DNA from: JAICJC01 sp963757605
GTDB taxonomy: Bacteria > Actinomycetota > Thermoleophilia > Gaiellales > JAICJC01
Direction: 5' to 3'
Assembly (NCBI GenBank): GCA_963757605.1
Contig: CAVWSF010000003.1
Span: 968,556-1,032,555, forward strand
DNA length: 64,000 nt
Position numbers and translations under genes: made by a program. A model generated the notes under the pieces. That model saw only the letters and a list, made by a program, of their open reading frames with translations, was not told the origin of the DNA and searched no databases. Shown here in pieces: positions 39,334-47,169 of the stretch. The stretch's first letter is position 1; the number at the start of each line of letters is the position of its first letter.

Positions 39334-39924
39334 TTATCGAGCGGTCGAGCGGCGTCGGCGCAGTACCCAGACGGCGACGATCGCCAAGGCGACGGCCACG
39401 ACGACGTAGTCGAGATCGCCCAGCCGCCGGTGCCACGTCTCCCAGTTGGCGCCGGCCGCGTCGCCGATCGCGACAAGCATGAACGACCACGGCACACAGC
39501 CCAGGATCGTCAGCACCGAGAAGCGCCCCAGGGGCATCCGCGCCACGCCGGCCGGGAGCGAGATGAACGTCCGCACTATCGGCACGAGGCGCGAGAAGAA
39601 GACGACGGGCGTCCCGTGGCGCTCGAACCAGCGGTGGGCCTGCTCGGCGTGGCGGCGGTTGCGGTCGCTGCGATAGAGCCAGGCGTCGACGCCGTAGGCG
39701 CCGACCGCCCACGCGATCCACGACCCGACCAGATTGCCGAGGGAGCCGGCTGCGACCGCGCCGGCGAAGCTCATGTCGCCCTGGGAGACGAGGTAGCCGG
39801 CGTAGATCATCGTGACCTCGCTCGGCACCGGGATGCAGGCGCTCTCGAGCACCATGAGCAGGAAGACGGCCTCCAGGCCGTGCCCGGCCACGAAGGTCTG
39901 GATCGAGTGCGACAGCGAGTCCAC
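39334..39924 (-). CDS. DedA-family membrane protein
   Basis: 196 aa, GTG start. VTT/SNARE-associated domain with VFLLMVLESACIPVPSEVTMIYAGYL (E-x9-PsE), GSLGNLVGSWIAWAVG, HRWFERHGTPVVFFSRLVPIVRTFISLPAGVARM (F-S-R-x3-P-x2-R) and a final helix. DedA relatives include undecaprenyl-phosphate or phospholipid flippases, and a role in recycling the glycan carrier lipid fits the context. Confidence 0.9.
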   Translation of the reverse strand: MDSLSHSIQTFVAGHGLEAVFLLMVLESACIPVPSEVTMIYAGYLVSQGDMSFAGAVAAGSLGNLVGSWIAWAVGAYGVDAWLYRSDRNRRHAEQAHRWFERHGTPVVFFSRLVPIVRTFISLPAGVARMPLGRFSVLTILGCVPWSFMLVAIGDAAGANWETWHRRLGDLDYVVVAVALAIVAVWVLRRRRSTAR

Positions 39925-39933
39925 GGAGGCTCC

Positions 39934-40347
39934 CTACGCCTCGGTCGCGACCAGCGTGGCGAGGTTTCGCAGCTGGTCGCCGAGCGCGCTCTTGATCGGC
40001 CCCGAGGCGACGGCGGCCGCGAGCATCGAGAGCTGCACCTCGGCGGTGAGCGTGACCCGCGACGCGTGGTCGCCCTCGGGCTCGATCTCGAAGACGGTCG
40101 TGCCCTTGCGCTTGCCGTCGACCCGCTCTTCGACGAGCCGACGGGGCGGGTCCTGCTCCACGATCCGAACGGTCATCGGCTCGTGCACGCCGACGCTGAC
40201 GAGCTCGCAGGCCATGTCGCCGTTCTCCAGCACGCGCGCGTTTCGGATCTCGTCGGGCAGCATGCGGATGTGCTTGTGCGGGTCGGCGATCCACTCCCAC
40301 ACGACCTCGGGGGGCGCCGGGCAGGTGGTCGAGACCGTGACCTTCAC
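39934..40347 (-). CDS. SRPBCC (START-like) family protein
   Basis: 137 aa. GTG at 40347 overlaps the mqnC stop (GTGA). Starts KVTVSTTCPAPPEVVWEWIADP, typical of polyketide-cyclase/CoxG-like SRPBCC proteins, with strands VLENGDMACELVSVG, MTVRIVEQDPPRRLVEERVDG and a C-terminal helix GPIKSALGDQLRNLATLV. Binds a hydrophobic ligand in the family. Coupled to the menaquinone genes, so a quinone-precursor ligand is conceivable (inference). Confidence 0.78.
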   Translation of the reverse strand: MKVTVSTTCPAPPEVVWEWIADPHKHIRMLPDEIRNARVLENGDMACELVSVGVHEPMTVRIVEQDPPRRLVEERVDGKRKGTTVFEIEPEGDHASRVTLTAEVQLSMLAAAVASGPIKSALGDQLRNLATLVATEA

Positions 40348-41429
40348 GCCGCCGCGTACTCGCGCACGGTGCGGTAGAGCGTGTCGCGCTGCCTGGGCTG
40401 GAACCCGGCGTTTCGGATGTAGTGGACGAAGTCCTCGGTCGTGGCGCGATACGTCGTGCCGGCGGCCGAGACCACGTTCTCCTCGATCATGATCGAGCCC
40501 ATGTCGTCGGCCCCGAACCCCAGCGCCACCTGGCCGATCTTCGTCCCCTGCGTGACCCACGAGCTCTGGATGTGCTCGACGTTGTCGAGGTAGATCCGCG
40601 TCACGGCCTGCATGAGCAGGTAGTCGAAGCTGGTCGGGTTCCAGGTGACCTGCGGCGCGAGCTCGGTGTTGTCGGGCTGGTACGTCCACGAGATGAAGGC
40701 CCGGAAGCCGTGCATCTCGTCCTGGAGGTCGCGGATCACGCGCAGGTGCTCCACCCGCTCCTCGAGCGTCTCCACGTGGCCCCACATCATGGTGGCCGTG
40801 GTGCTCATCCCCAGGCGGTGCGCCGCGCGCATGATCGAAAGCCACTCGCCGGAGGTCGTCTTCTTGGGCGAGATGATCTTGCGCACGCGGTCGACGAGCA
40901 CCTCGGCGCCGCCGCCGGGCAGCGAGTCGAGCCCGGCGTCGCGCAGCCGGGACAGCGCGTCGGAGGACGAGAGCCGCGCCTTTCGGGCCACGTGCTGGAT
41001 CTCCGACGGCGAGAGCGCGTGCAGGTGGATCGGGTAGCGGGCCTTGATCGCCCGGAACAGATCCTCGTACCAGTCGAGACCCAGATCGGGGTTGTGGCCG
41101 CCCTGCATGAGGATCGCGGTGCCACCGAGCGCCAGCGTCTCCTCGATCTTCTTGAAGATGACCGGCCGCGGCAGCACGTAGCCCTCGCGGGTGTCGCCGG
41201 GCCGGCGGTAGAAGGCGCAGAACGAGCAGTCGGTGTAGCAGATGTTCGAGTAGTTCAGGTTGCGATCGACGATGAACGTGACGACGCCCGGGTCGGAGCG
41301 GCGGTTCCTGAGCTCGTGGGCGGCCCGGCCGACGGCCACGAGGTCGCGCGAGCGCAGGAGCTCGGCGGCGTCGGCGTCCGAGATCCGCTCGCCCTCGAGG
41401 GCGCGGTCGAGGATCTCCGGGACGCTCAC
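40344..41429 (-). CDS. mqnC: cyclic dehypoxanthine futalosine synthase (MqnC)
   Basis: 361 aa. GTG at 41429 overlaps the mqnA stop (GTGA). Radical SAM enzyme: NLNYSNICYTDCSFCAFYRRPG holds the CxxxCxxC 4Fe-4S motif, then MQGGHNPDLGLDWYEDLF, SLPGGGAEVLVDRVRKIISPKKTTS, MWGHVETLEERVEHL, and FISWTYQPDNTEL. Cyclises dehypoxanthine futalosine. Distinguished from MqnE by the length and CYTDCSFCAFYR sequence. Confidence 0.93.
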   Translation of the reverse strand: MSVPEILDRALEGERISDADAAELLRSRDLVAVGRAAHELRNRRSDPGVVTFIVDRNLNYSNICYTDCSFCAFYRRPGDTREGYVLPRPVIFKKIEETLALGGTAILMQGGHNPDLGLDWYEDLFRAIKARYPIHLHALSPSEIQHVARKARLSSSDALSRLRDAGLDSLPGGGAEVLVDRVRKIISPKKTTSGEWLSIMRAAHRLGMSTTATMMWGHVETLEERVEHLRVIRDLQDEMHGFRAFISWTYQPDNTELAPQVTWNPTSFDYLLMQAVTRIYLDNVEHIQSSWVTQGTKIGQVALGFGADDMGSIMIEENVVSAAGTTYRATTEDFVHYIRNAGFQPRQRDTLYRTVREYAAA

Positions 41430-42196
41430 CCGGCCACCTCCGCGAGCTCGACGAACCGCAGCTCGGGGACCACGTCCAGCTCGCCGGCCAGGTGGGCGAG
41501 CTCGAAGAACCTGACGACGCCCATCCGCTCGCGCGGGCCGAAGTGGTAGCGGAGCTTCTCGAAGTAGCGGGCCAGGAACCCCGCCGGCCAGCCGTACTCG
41601 ACGGCGGCCTTGCGGGCCAGCGCCTCGGGCTCCGACCGGGCGACGGCGAGCGAGCGCAGGTGGGCCCGCTCCAGCTCGCGCAGCCCCTCGGTCACCTCCT
41701 GCCGGCACGCCCAGACGGCGTAGACCATCGGCAGGCCGGTGCGCTCCTGCCACAGCCGGCCCAGGTCGTAGTGCGGCGTCGGGTCCTCGAAGGCGCTTCG
41801 GAGCGCCGCGTCGCCGATCAGCATGCGCGCGTCGGCGGGATGGTCGAGCGGCACGAGCTCGACATCGCCCAGGAGCACCTTCGTCAGGACGACCGACGTC
41901 GCGCTCTCGGGCGTGACCGCGACCGTCCGCACCTGCTCGAGCGGGCGGCGGGTGATGAGCTGGATCGAGTCGACCGCCCCCTCCGTCGAGACGCACAGCT
42001 CCGGCAGGAGCCGCAGCTTGTCGGCGTTTCGGGCGTACTCGATCGACGAGATGGGGGCGACGTCGATCTCGCCCGCGACCAGGCGGCGGTTGAGCTCGGT
42101 GGGGACGCCGGGAACCTGCTCGACGTCGACGCCGGCCAGGTCGTAGAAGACCGGGGCCATGTTGGCGTAGGAGATCCGCCCCAGCCGCAGCGTCAC
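41426..42196 (-). CDS. mqnA: chorismate dehydratase (MqnA)
   Basis: 256 aa. GTG at 42196 overlaps the mqnE stop. Periplasmic-binding-protein-like fold: RLGRISYANMAPVFYDL, GVPTELNRRLVAGEIDVAPISSIEYARNAD, then SIQLITRRPLEQVRTVAVTPESATSVVLTKVLL and WACRQEVTEGL. Converts chorismate to 3-enolpyruvylbenzoate, the first committed step of the futalosine pathway. Confidence 0.92.
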   Translation of the reverse strand: MTLRLGRISYANMAPVFYDLAGVDVEQVPGVPTELNRRLVAGEIDVAPISSIEYARNADKLRLLPELCVSTEGAVDSIQLITRRPLEQVRTVAVTPESATSVVLTKVLLGDVELVPLDHPADARMLIGDAALRSAFEDPTPHYDLGRLWQERTGLPMVYAVWACRQEVTEGLRELERAHLRSLAVARSEPEALARKAAVEYGWPAGFLARYFEKLRYHFGPRERMGVVRFFELAHLAGELDVVPELRFVELAEVAG

Positions 42197-43302
42197 GCGA
42201 ACGTCCTGACCGCGTTGTAGAGCGTGTCGCGCTGCACGGGCACCCGGCCGGCCTCGCGGATCAGCGACACGAGGCTCTGGACCTTCTCCTCCTGCGGCGT
42301 GACGGCGCCCGCGGCGTGGGCGATCTGCTCCTCCATCACCGTGCCCTGGATGTCGTTTGCGCCGAAGTGGAGGGCCACCTGGGCGAGCGGCGTCGAGATC
42401 ATGATCCAGTAGGCCTTCACGTTGGCGACGTTGTCGAGCATGAGCCGCGAGACCGCGATCATGCGCAGGTCGTCGTAGCCGGTCGAGAAGCGCCACCCGC
42501 GCCGCTCGAACACCGTGTTCTCGGGGTGGAACGGGAGCGGGATGAAGGCCAGGAAGCCACCGGTCTCGTCCTGGAGGTCGCGCAGGCGCAGCAGATGCTC
42601 GATCCGCTCCTCGTAGGTCTCGACGTGGCCGTAGAGCATGGTGCAGTGGGTGGGGATGCCCATCCCGTGCGCGGCCCGGTGGGTCGCGATCCAGTTGTCG
42701 GGGTGCTCCTTGCCCGGTGCGATCAGCTTGCGCACCCGGTCGGCGAACACCTCGGCGCCTCCGCCCGGCAGCGATCCCAGCCCGGCCTCCTTGAGGTCGG
42801 CCAGCACCTGCGCGTGGGTGAACCCCGAGAGCTTCGTCATGTGGTGGATCTCGGAGGCGGTGAAGAGCTTCAGGTGGACGTCCGGCAGCGCTTCGTGGAG
42901 CGCCCGCGTCACGTCGGGGTAGTAGTCGTAGCCGATGTGCGGGTGCTCGCCGCCGACCATGTGGATCTCGCTGTAGCCCTCGCGGCCATACACGTCGACG
43001 GCATGGGCGACCAGGTCGGGGATGTCCCACGTGTAGGCGCCGTCCTGGCGGCCCGTGCGCGCGAACGCGCAGAACTTGCACTTCACCCGGCACACGTTCG
43101 TGTGGTTCAGGTAGAGGTTGTTGACGAAGAAGACCTCGTCGGTGCCGCCGCGCACCCGCCGCGCCGTGTCGGCCAGCTCGCCGAGCGCGAGCACGTCGTC
43201 GCACTCGAGGAGCGAGACCCCGTCGTCGAGATCGAGCCGCTCGCCCGCGAGCACCTTCTCGCGGATCGGGGCAAGCGTGTCCAGATGGGCGGCCACGGCC
43301 AT
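42193..43302 (-). CDS. mqnE: aminodeoxyfutalosine synthase (MqnE)
   Basis: 369 aa. ATG at 43302 with TAGACT ten bases upstream and no ribosome site. Radical SAM: YLNHTNVCRVKCKFCAFAR (CxxxCxxC), MVGGEHPHIGYDYYPDV, SLPGGGAEVFADRVRKLIAPGK, MLYGHVETYEERIEHLL, FIPLPFHPENT. Joins 3-enolpyruvylbenzoate to S-adenosylmethionine to give aminofutalosine. mqnB and mqnD are not in the window. Confidence 0.93.
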   Translation of the reverse strand: MAVAAHLDTLAPIREKVLAGERLDLDDGVSLLECDDVLALGELADTARRVRGGTDEVFFVNNLYLNHTNVCRVKCKFCAFARTGRQDGAYTWDIPDLVAHAVDVYGREGYSEIHMVGGEHPHIGYDYYPDVTRALHEALPDVHLKLFTASEIHHMTKLSGFTHAQVLADLKEAGLGSLPGGGAEVFADRVRKLIAPGKEHPDNWIATHRAAHGMGIPTHCTMLYGHVETYEERIEHLLRLRDLQDETGGFLAFIPLPFHPENTVFERRGWRFSTGYDDLRMIAVSRLMLDNVANVKAYWIMISTPLAQVALHFGANDIQGTVMEEQIAHAAGAVTPQEEKVQSLVSLIREAGRVPVQRDTLYNAVRTFA

Positions 43303-43343
43303 GGGCGGGTGGAGTCTACCCTCAGAGGTAGCGTTCGCCGTTC

Positions 43344-43895
43344 GTGAGAAGCGTGTCGATCCAGGGGATCAGCGGGTCGGGCAAGACGACCCTGGGAGCC
43401 GAGCTCGCGGCGCGCCTCGGCGTCCACCACCTCGAGACCGACGCGCTCGTGCACGGGCCGGACTGGGCCGAGACGCCCGACGACGAGCTGCGGGCCGTGA
43501 TGGAGGAGTTCATGCGCGCGGACGGCTGGGTGATCGACTCCGACTACCGGCGCAAGCTCGGCACGCTGGTGCTCGAGCGGGCCGACACGGTTGTCTGGCT
43601 CGACCTGCCGCTATATGTGTGCCTGCGCCGGCTGTGGGGGCGGACGATCCCGCGGATAAGGCACCAGCAGCCACTGTGGAACGACAACCGCGAGAGCTGG
43701 CGGGCGGCCTTCTGGGGGTGGGACTCGCTGTTCGTGTACGCGATCCGAAAGCACGTCGGCCACGGTCGCCGGTTCACCGAGCTCCTGACCCGGCCGGAGC
43801 TCGCGCACCTCGAGCTGGTGCGGCTGCGCTCGCCGCGAGAGGTCGAGGAGTGGCTGGGAACCGTCGAGGCGGCTTCGCCGGCTGACGGGATGTGA
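43344..43895 (+). CDS. P-loop adenylate kinase-like protein (FlaR/topology-modulation type)
   Basis: 183 aa, GTG start. Walker A VSIQGISGSGKTTLGAEL, then DALVHGPDWAETPDDELRAVMEEFM, WVIDSDYRRKLGTLVLERADTVVWLDLPLYVCLRRLWGRTI. This pattern is typical of the small 'DNA topology modulation protein FlaR'/adenylate kinase-like group; real substrate unknown. Divergent from mqnE. Its stop overlaps a coupled GTG of a lipoprotein-like fragment. Confidence 0.8.
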   Translation: MRSVSIQGISGSGKTTLGAELAARLGVHHLETDALVHGPDWAETPDDELRAVMEEFMRADGWVIDSDYRRKLGTLVLERADTVVWLDLPLYVCLRRLWGRTIPRIRHQQPLWNDNRESWRAAFWGWDSLFVYAIRKHVGHGRRFTELLTRPELAHLELVRLRSPREVEEWLGTVEAASPADGM

Positions 43896-44010
43896 AGCGC
43901 GCAGTCGCCATCGCGACCGCGGCCGTCGCGAGCGGCTGCACCGGCCATTCCGGGGGCGCCGTGTCGGTGCCGCCCACACCGCACCACCGGGCTGACACCG
44001 CGTGGTGGAG
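43892..44010 (+). pseudogene. N-terminal fragment of a lipoprotein gene
   Basis: GTG 43892 overlaps the kinase stop (GTGA), then VKRAVAIATAAVASGCTGHS: a short basic n-region, hydrophobic stretch and lipobox ASGC. After about 40 codons the frame runs into the toxin-antitoxin promoter and reads nonsense over the antitoxin until 44170. Looks like a lipoprotein gene cut off by the downstream insertion. Confidence 0.4.
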
Positions 44011-44013
44011 TAT

Positions 44014-44027
44014 CATGTGTACACATG
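44014..44027 (+). promoter_or_regulatory. operator palindrome overlapping the antitoxin start
   Basis: CATGTGTACACATG, a perfect 14-bp palindrome whose last ATG is the start codon. The -10 box TATCAT (44011-44016) overlaps it. Phd-type antitoxins repress by binding such palindromes, so autorepression is expected. Confidence 0.65.
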
Positions 44028-44294
44028 GACGAGCGAATCGGCATCCGCGAGCTCCGCACCCATCTCACGCAGACCATCCGGCGTGTGCGCGACGGCCGGA
44101 GCATCACTGTCACCCACGACGGCGATCCGGTTGCCCGCATCATTCCGATCCCCGCCGACGCGCTCGATGAGATGTACGCCCGTGGCGAGATCGTGCGCGG
44201 AACGCCGCTCACGGACGCGGTCGTCCCGTACGAGCCGCTGCCGGGGACCCCTCCGAGCGAGGACATCATCTCGCAGGGGCGCGACGAAGACTGA
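44025..44294 (+). CDS. Phd/YefM-type antitoxin
   Basis: 89 aa, leaderless ATG eight bases after TATCAT. N-terminal Phd fold IGIRELRTHLTQTIRRVRDGRSITVTHDGDPVARIIPI, which binds DNA and dimerises, then a flexible acidic C-terminus (PPSEDIISQGRDED) that would wrap the toxin. Partner of the PIN gene that overlaps its stop. Confidence 0.88.
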   Translation: MDERIGIRELRTHLTQTIRRVRDGRSITVTHDGDPVARIIPIPADALDEMYARGEIVRGTPLTDAVVPYEPLPGTPPSEDIISQGRDED

Positions 44295-44689
44295 CCACCG
44301 CGCGGCCATATCTCGATTCGACAGCGATCGTGAAGCTCGTCGTCCGCGAGCCCGAGACGCCGGCGCTTCAGTCGTACGTGAAGCGCCTGCCGCCCGTGAC
44401 GTTTACCAGCGAGCTCGCCGTCGTCGAGGTGGAACGAGCTGCCCGAGTGCGGGCCGGAGCCGACGCCGTCCTCGGCGCCCAGAGGCTCATCCGGGGGTTC
44501 GACCTCGTCACGCCGACACACGACATCCTCCGGCGGGCGGCGGTTCAGGCGGGATTCGAGCTCAGATCGCTCGATGCGATTCACCTCGCGTCGGCGCTCG
44601 CCGTGAACGCATCCATCCTCGTCGCGTACGACGCCCGGCTCCGGGCAGCCGCAGAGGCCGCGGGGATCGAGACGGCTGCTCCAGCGTGA
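44291..44689 (+). CDS. PIN-domain (VapC-type) toxin
   Basis: 132 aa from CTG 44291, which overlaps the antitoxin stop (CTGA). The only GTG (44330) would drop the first catalytic Asp of YLDSTAIVKL, so CTG is favoured. PIN acidic residues: D9 (YLDST), E in FTSELAVVEVERA, D in RSLDAIHLASA and D in LVAYDARL. An RNase that inhibits translation in the family, neutralised by the Phd protein. Confidence 0.85.
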   Translation: MTTARPYLDSTAIVKLVVREPETPALQSYVKRLPPVTFTSELAVVEVERAARVRAGADAVLGAQRLIRGFDLVTPTHDILRRAAVQAGFELRSLDAIHLASALAVNASILVAYDARLRAAAEAAGIETAAPA

Positions 44690-44695
44690 GGTGAG

Positions 44696-44918
44696 CTAGA
44701 TGATTGATTCCACGCCCCCGTGATGTTCAAGCAGCAAGCCGCAGGCTTGCTGCGGTCATGAGCGACCTGCTATCCAGCAGGTCGCTCACTGGGCGAGAAC
44801 CAAGCGTCGCCAGGACGCAGGGGAAGAGGCGCCGGTTCGCAGCCGCAGCCCCACCACGGGCCGACAACCCCCACAGTCGGACGTCCAGACGCGCGGGGGC
44901 GTGGAATCACTCATCTAG
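44696..44918 (+). ncRNA. structured element B (unassigned RNA or mobile element), copy 2
   Basis: Bounded by CTAG at 44696-44699 and 44915-44918. Ends pair over about 24 bases, GATGA-TTGATTCCACGCCCCC with GGGGGCGTGGAATCA-C-TCATC, one mismatch. Contains GCAAGCC-GCA-GGCTTGC, the 13-bp hairpin TGAGCGACCTGCT-ATCC-AGCAGGTCGCTCA, GGGCGAGAACC, GGACGCAGG, GGTTCGCAGCCGCAGCCCC and GGACGTCCAG in the same order as copy A. Compensatory base changes between copies support an RNA fold. It overlaps the last bases of the polyprenyl synthase gene and follows the toxin stop by six bases. Confidence 0.7.
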
Positions 44919-45881
44919 GCGCGCCGCTCGACCGCGCCGCGCACGACGGCGCTGAGCGCGGCCGCGTCGACCCGGCCGTCGAGCCCGTCGAGGACGGCGA
45001 CCGCCGCGGCGCGCGTGGCGCTCGGCCTCGGCGCGGGCGTCCGCGACGGCTCCCGAGGCGGCCACCCGGGCCAGCGTCGGCAAGACGTCCGCGGGCTCGG
45101 CCCCGCGGGCCACCACCGCGCGGACCTCGGGATCGCGGCGGGCGGCGAGCAGGAGCGGCAGCGTCACCGTGCCGTCGAGCAGGTCGGTGCCGAGCGCCTT
45201 CCCGGTCGTGTCCGGGTCGCCGTCGCAGTCCAGGACGTCGTCGGCGATCTGGAACGCCAGGCCGAGCGCGACCCCGAACTCGGCCATCCGCTCGGTCTCG
45301 TCGACCGCGAGCCCGCCGAGGCGGGCGCCGAGCACCGTCGCCGCGGCGAACAGGCGGCCGGTCTTGAGCCGGCAGCGAGCCAGGTACTGCTCGGGCGTCG
45401 TCGCAGCGTTCCCGGCCTGCTCGCGCTGGAGGATCTCGCCGCGGGCCAGGGCGAGGCATGCTTCGGAGAGGAGCGTGACGGCCTGCATGTCGCCGGTCGT
45501 CACGAGCTCCGAGAACGCGCGGGCGAAGAGGTGGTCGCCGGAGGCGGTCGAGACCAGCGGCCCGCGCGTGCGCCACACGGTCGGCCGGCCGCGGCGGAGC
45601 GGCGCCGCGTCGATCTGGTCGTCGTGCACGAGCGTCGCCATGTGGACGAGCTCGACGGCGCAGCCCGCCGAGATCAGGCCCGGACGGTCACGGCCGGACG
45701 GCGGAGCGCACAGGTAGACCAGCATCGGCCGCAGCCGCTTGCCGCCCGAGGCGAGCGTCTCGGCGCCCGCCGCCGCCACCTCGCCGCCGTCGCAGGCCAC
45801 GGTCTCGCGCAGCCGCTCCTCGACAGCGTCCAGGTAGGTCGAGACGCCGGGGACTTCGAGCACGCCGGCGACGGTGCTCAT
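44907..45881 (-). CDS. polyprenyl diphosphate synthase (menaquinone side chain), frameshifted near 3' end
   Basis: 324 aa as read; ATG at 45881 overlaps the ubiE stop (ATGA). Class I prenyltransferase: GGKRLRPMLVYL, MATLVHDDQIDAAPLRRGRPT (first Asp-rich motif DDQID), KTGRLFAAATVLGA, GLAFQIADDVLDCDGDPDTTGKALGTDL (second motif DDVLD). The last 34 residues become Arg-rich (GGRRPRRARRPGRR). Shifting one base near 45010 restores AVAVLDGLDGRVDAAALSAV, ending at TAG 44915, so one extra base is likely. Makes the isoprenoid tail joined to the naphthoate ring. Confidence 0.88.
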   Translation of the reverse strand: MSTVAGVLEVPGVSTYLDAVEERLRETVACDGGEVAAAGAETLASGGKRLRPMLVYLCAPPSGRDRPGLISAGCAVELVHMATLVHDDQIDAAPLRRGRPTVWRTRGPLVSTASGDHLFARAFSELVTTGDMQAVTLLSEACLALARGEILQREQAGNAATTPEQYLARCRLKTGRLFAAATVLGARLGGLAVDETERMAEFGVALGLAFQIADDVLDCDGDPDTTGKALGTDLLDGTVTLPLLLAARRDPEVRAVVARGAEPADVLPTLARVAASGAVADARAEAERHARRGGRRPRRARRPGRRGRAQRRRARRGRAARLDE

Positions 45882-46564
45882 GCCGGCACCGTCCCGACGT
45901 GGAGCGCGACGGCGCCGCCCGAGAGCCGCTTGTAGGCGACGCGCTCGAGGCCGGTGGCGCGCATGATCTCGGCGAGCTCGTCGGCCGGCGGGAAGCGGTG
46001 CACCGATGCCGGCAGGTACCGGTACGCGTCGGTCTCGCGAGCGATCAGCCGCCCCAGGAGCGGCACCGCGCGGTCGGTCCACAGGCGCGCGAACGGCGCA
46101 ACGAGCCGCGGCGGCTCGGTCAGCTCCAGGCACACCACCCGGCCGCCGCCGCGCACGAGCCGCGCCATCTCGCGAAAACCGCGCTCGATGTCGGGAAGGT
46201 TGCGGACGCCGAAGCCGACCGTCGCGGCGTCGAACTCGCCGTCTGCGAACGGCAGGGCCAGCGCGTCGCCGCACACCCACTCGACCTGCGAGCTCTTGGC
46301 CCGGGCGGCCTCGATCATGCGCTCCGAGAAGTCGAGGCCGACGACCCGGCCGCGGGTCGAGACGGCGTCGAGGAGCTCGATCGCCAGGTCGCCGGTGCCG
46401 CAGCAGACGTCGATCGCGCTCCCGCCGGGCGCGAGGCCGGCGCAGCGCACGGCCCGGGACCGCCACGCCCCGTCCATCCCGGCGCTCATCACGCGGTTCA
46501 TGCGGTCGTACGCCGGGGAGATCCGGTCGAACATCTCGCGCACCTGGTCGGGCTGGAGCGTCAT
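45878..46564 (-). CDS. ubiE: demethylmenaquinone methyltransferase (UbiE/MenG)
   Basis: 228 aa. ATG at 46564 overlaps the ubiX stop. UbiE/COQ5 family: VREMFDRISPAYDRMNRVMSAGMD, SAIDVCCGTGDLAIELLDAV (SAM motif I), VGLDFSERMIEAARAK, ATVGFGVRNLPDIERGFREMARLVRGGGRVVCLELTEP, and a C-terminal segment HRFPPADELAEIMRATG. Last methylation in menaquinone synthesis. Confidence 0.92.
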   Translation of the reverse strand: MTLQPDQVREMFDRISPAYDRMNRVMSAGMDGAWRSRAVRCAGLAPGGSAIDVCCGTGDLAIELLDAVSTRGRVVGLDFSERMIEAARAKSSQVEWVCGDALALPFADGEFDAATVGFGVRNLPDIERGFREMARLVRGGGRVVCLELTEPPRLVAPFARLWTDRAVPLLGRLIARETDAYRYLPASVHRFPPADELAEIMRATGLERVAYKRLSGGAVALHVGTVPA

Positions 46565-47160
46565 CGGCGCGAGGACCCCCAGCGCTCGTAGAGGGTCGCC
46601 TCGACGCCCGCCGAGTCGAGGACGCGGCCGGCGACGAAGTCGACGAGGTCGTCGATGCTCTGGGGGAGGTGGTAGAAGCCGGGCATGGCGGGGACGACGG
46701 ATGCTCCTGCCCGTTTGATACGGAGAAGGTTCTCCAGGTGGATGTCCGAGAGCGGCGTCTCGCGCGGCACGAGGACGAGCTTTCGGCCCTCCTTGAGCTG
46801 CACCGCCGCGGCCCGGTGGATCAGGTTCGCCTCGGCACCGCCGGCGATCGTGCCGACGGTCGCCATCGAGCATGGGCAGACGATGACCGCGTCGGTGCGG
46901 CTCGACCCGGACGCGTACGGCGCCGAGTAGTCGGACTCGCCCCAGACGTGGACCTCGGCGTCGCCGTGGTCGGCGACGAAGCGGTCGACCGCCCCGGCGG
47001 GGTTCATGTCGCGGTCGCCGTAGAGCTCGAGCGCGATCACCTGGGCGCCGGCCCGCGACACGACGACGCCCACGTCGGCGCCGGAGGACACGAGCGCGCG
47101 CAAGATGCGTGCCGCGTACGGCGCGCCTGACGCGCCGGTCATTCCGAGCATCACCTGCAC
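46561..47160 (-). CDS. ubiX: flavin prenyltransferase (UbiX)
   Basis: 199 aa, GTG start. Flavoprotein fold: MLGMTGASGAPYAARILRAL, VVVSRAGAQVIALEL, VIVCPCSMATVGTIAGGAEANLIHRAAAVQLKEGRKLVLVPRETPLSDIHLENLLRIKRAGA and PAMPGFYHLPQSIDDLVDFV. Makes the prenylated FMN used by UbiD. With ubiD at 49450 it likely decarboxylates 6-naphthoate intermediates in the futalosine route (MqnL/MqnM role). Confidence 0.92.
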   Translation of the reverse strand: MQVMLGMTGASGAPYAARILRALVSSGADVGVVVSRAGAQVIALELYGDRDMNPAGAVDRFVADHGDAEVHVWGESDYSAPYASGSSRTDAVIVCPCSMATVGTIAGGAEANLIHRAAAVQLKEGRKLVLVPRETPLSDIHLENLLRIKRAGASVVPAMPGFYHLPQSIDDLVDFVAGRVLDSAGVEATLYERWGSSRR

Positions 47161-47169
47161 GGTGGGAGC

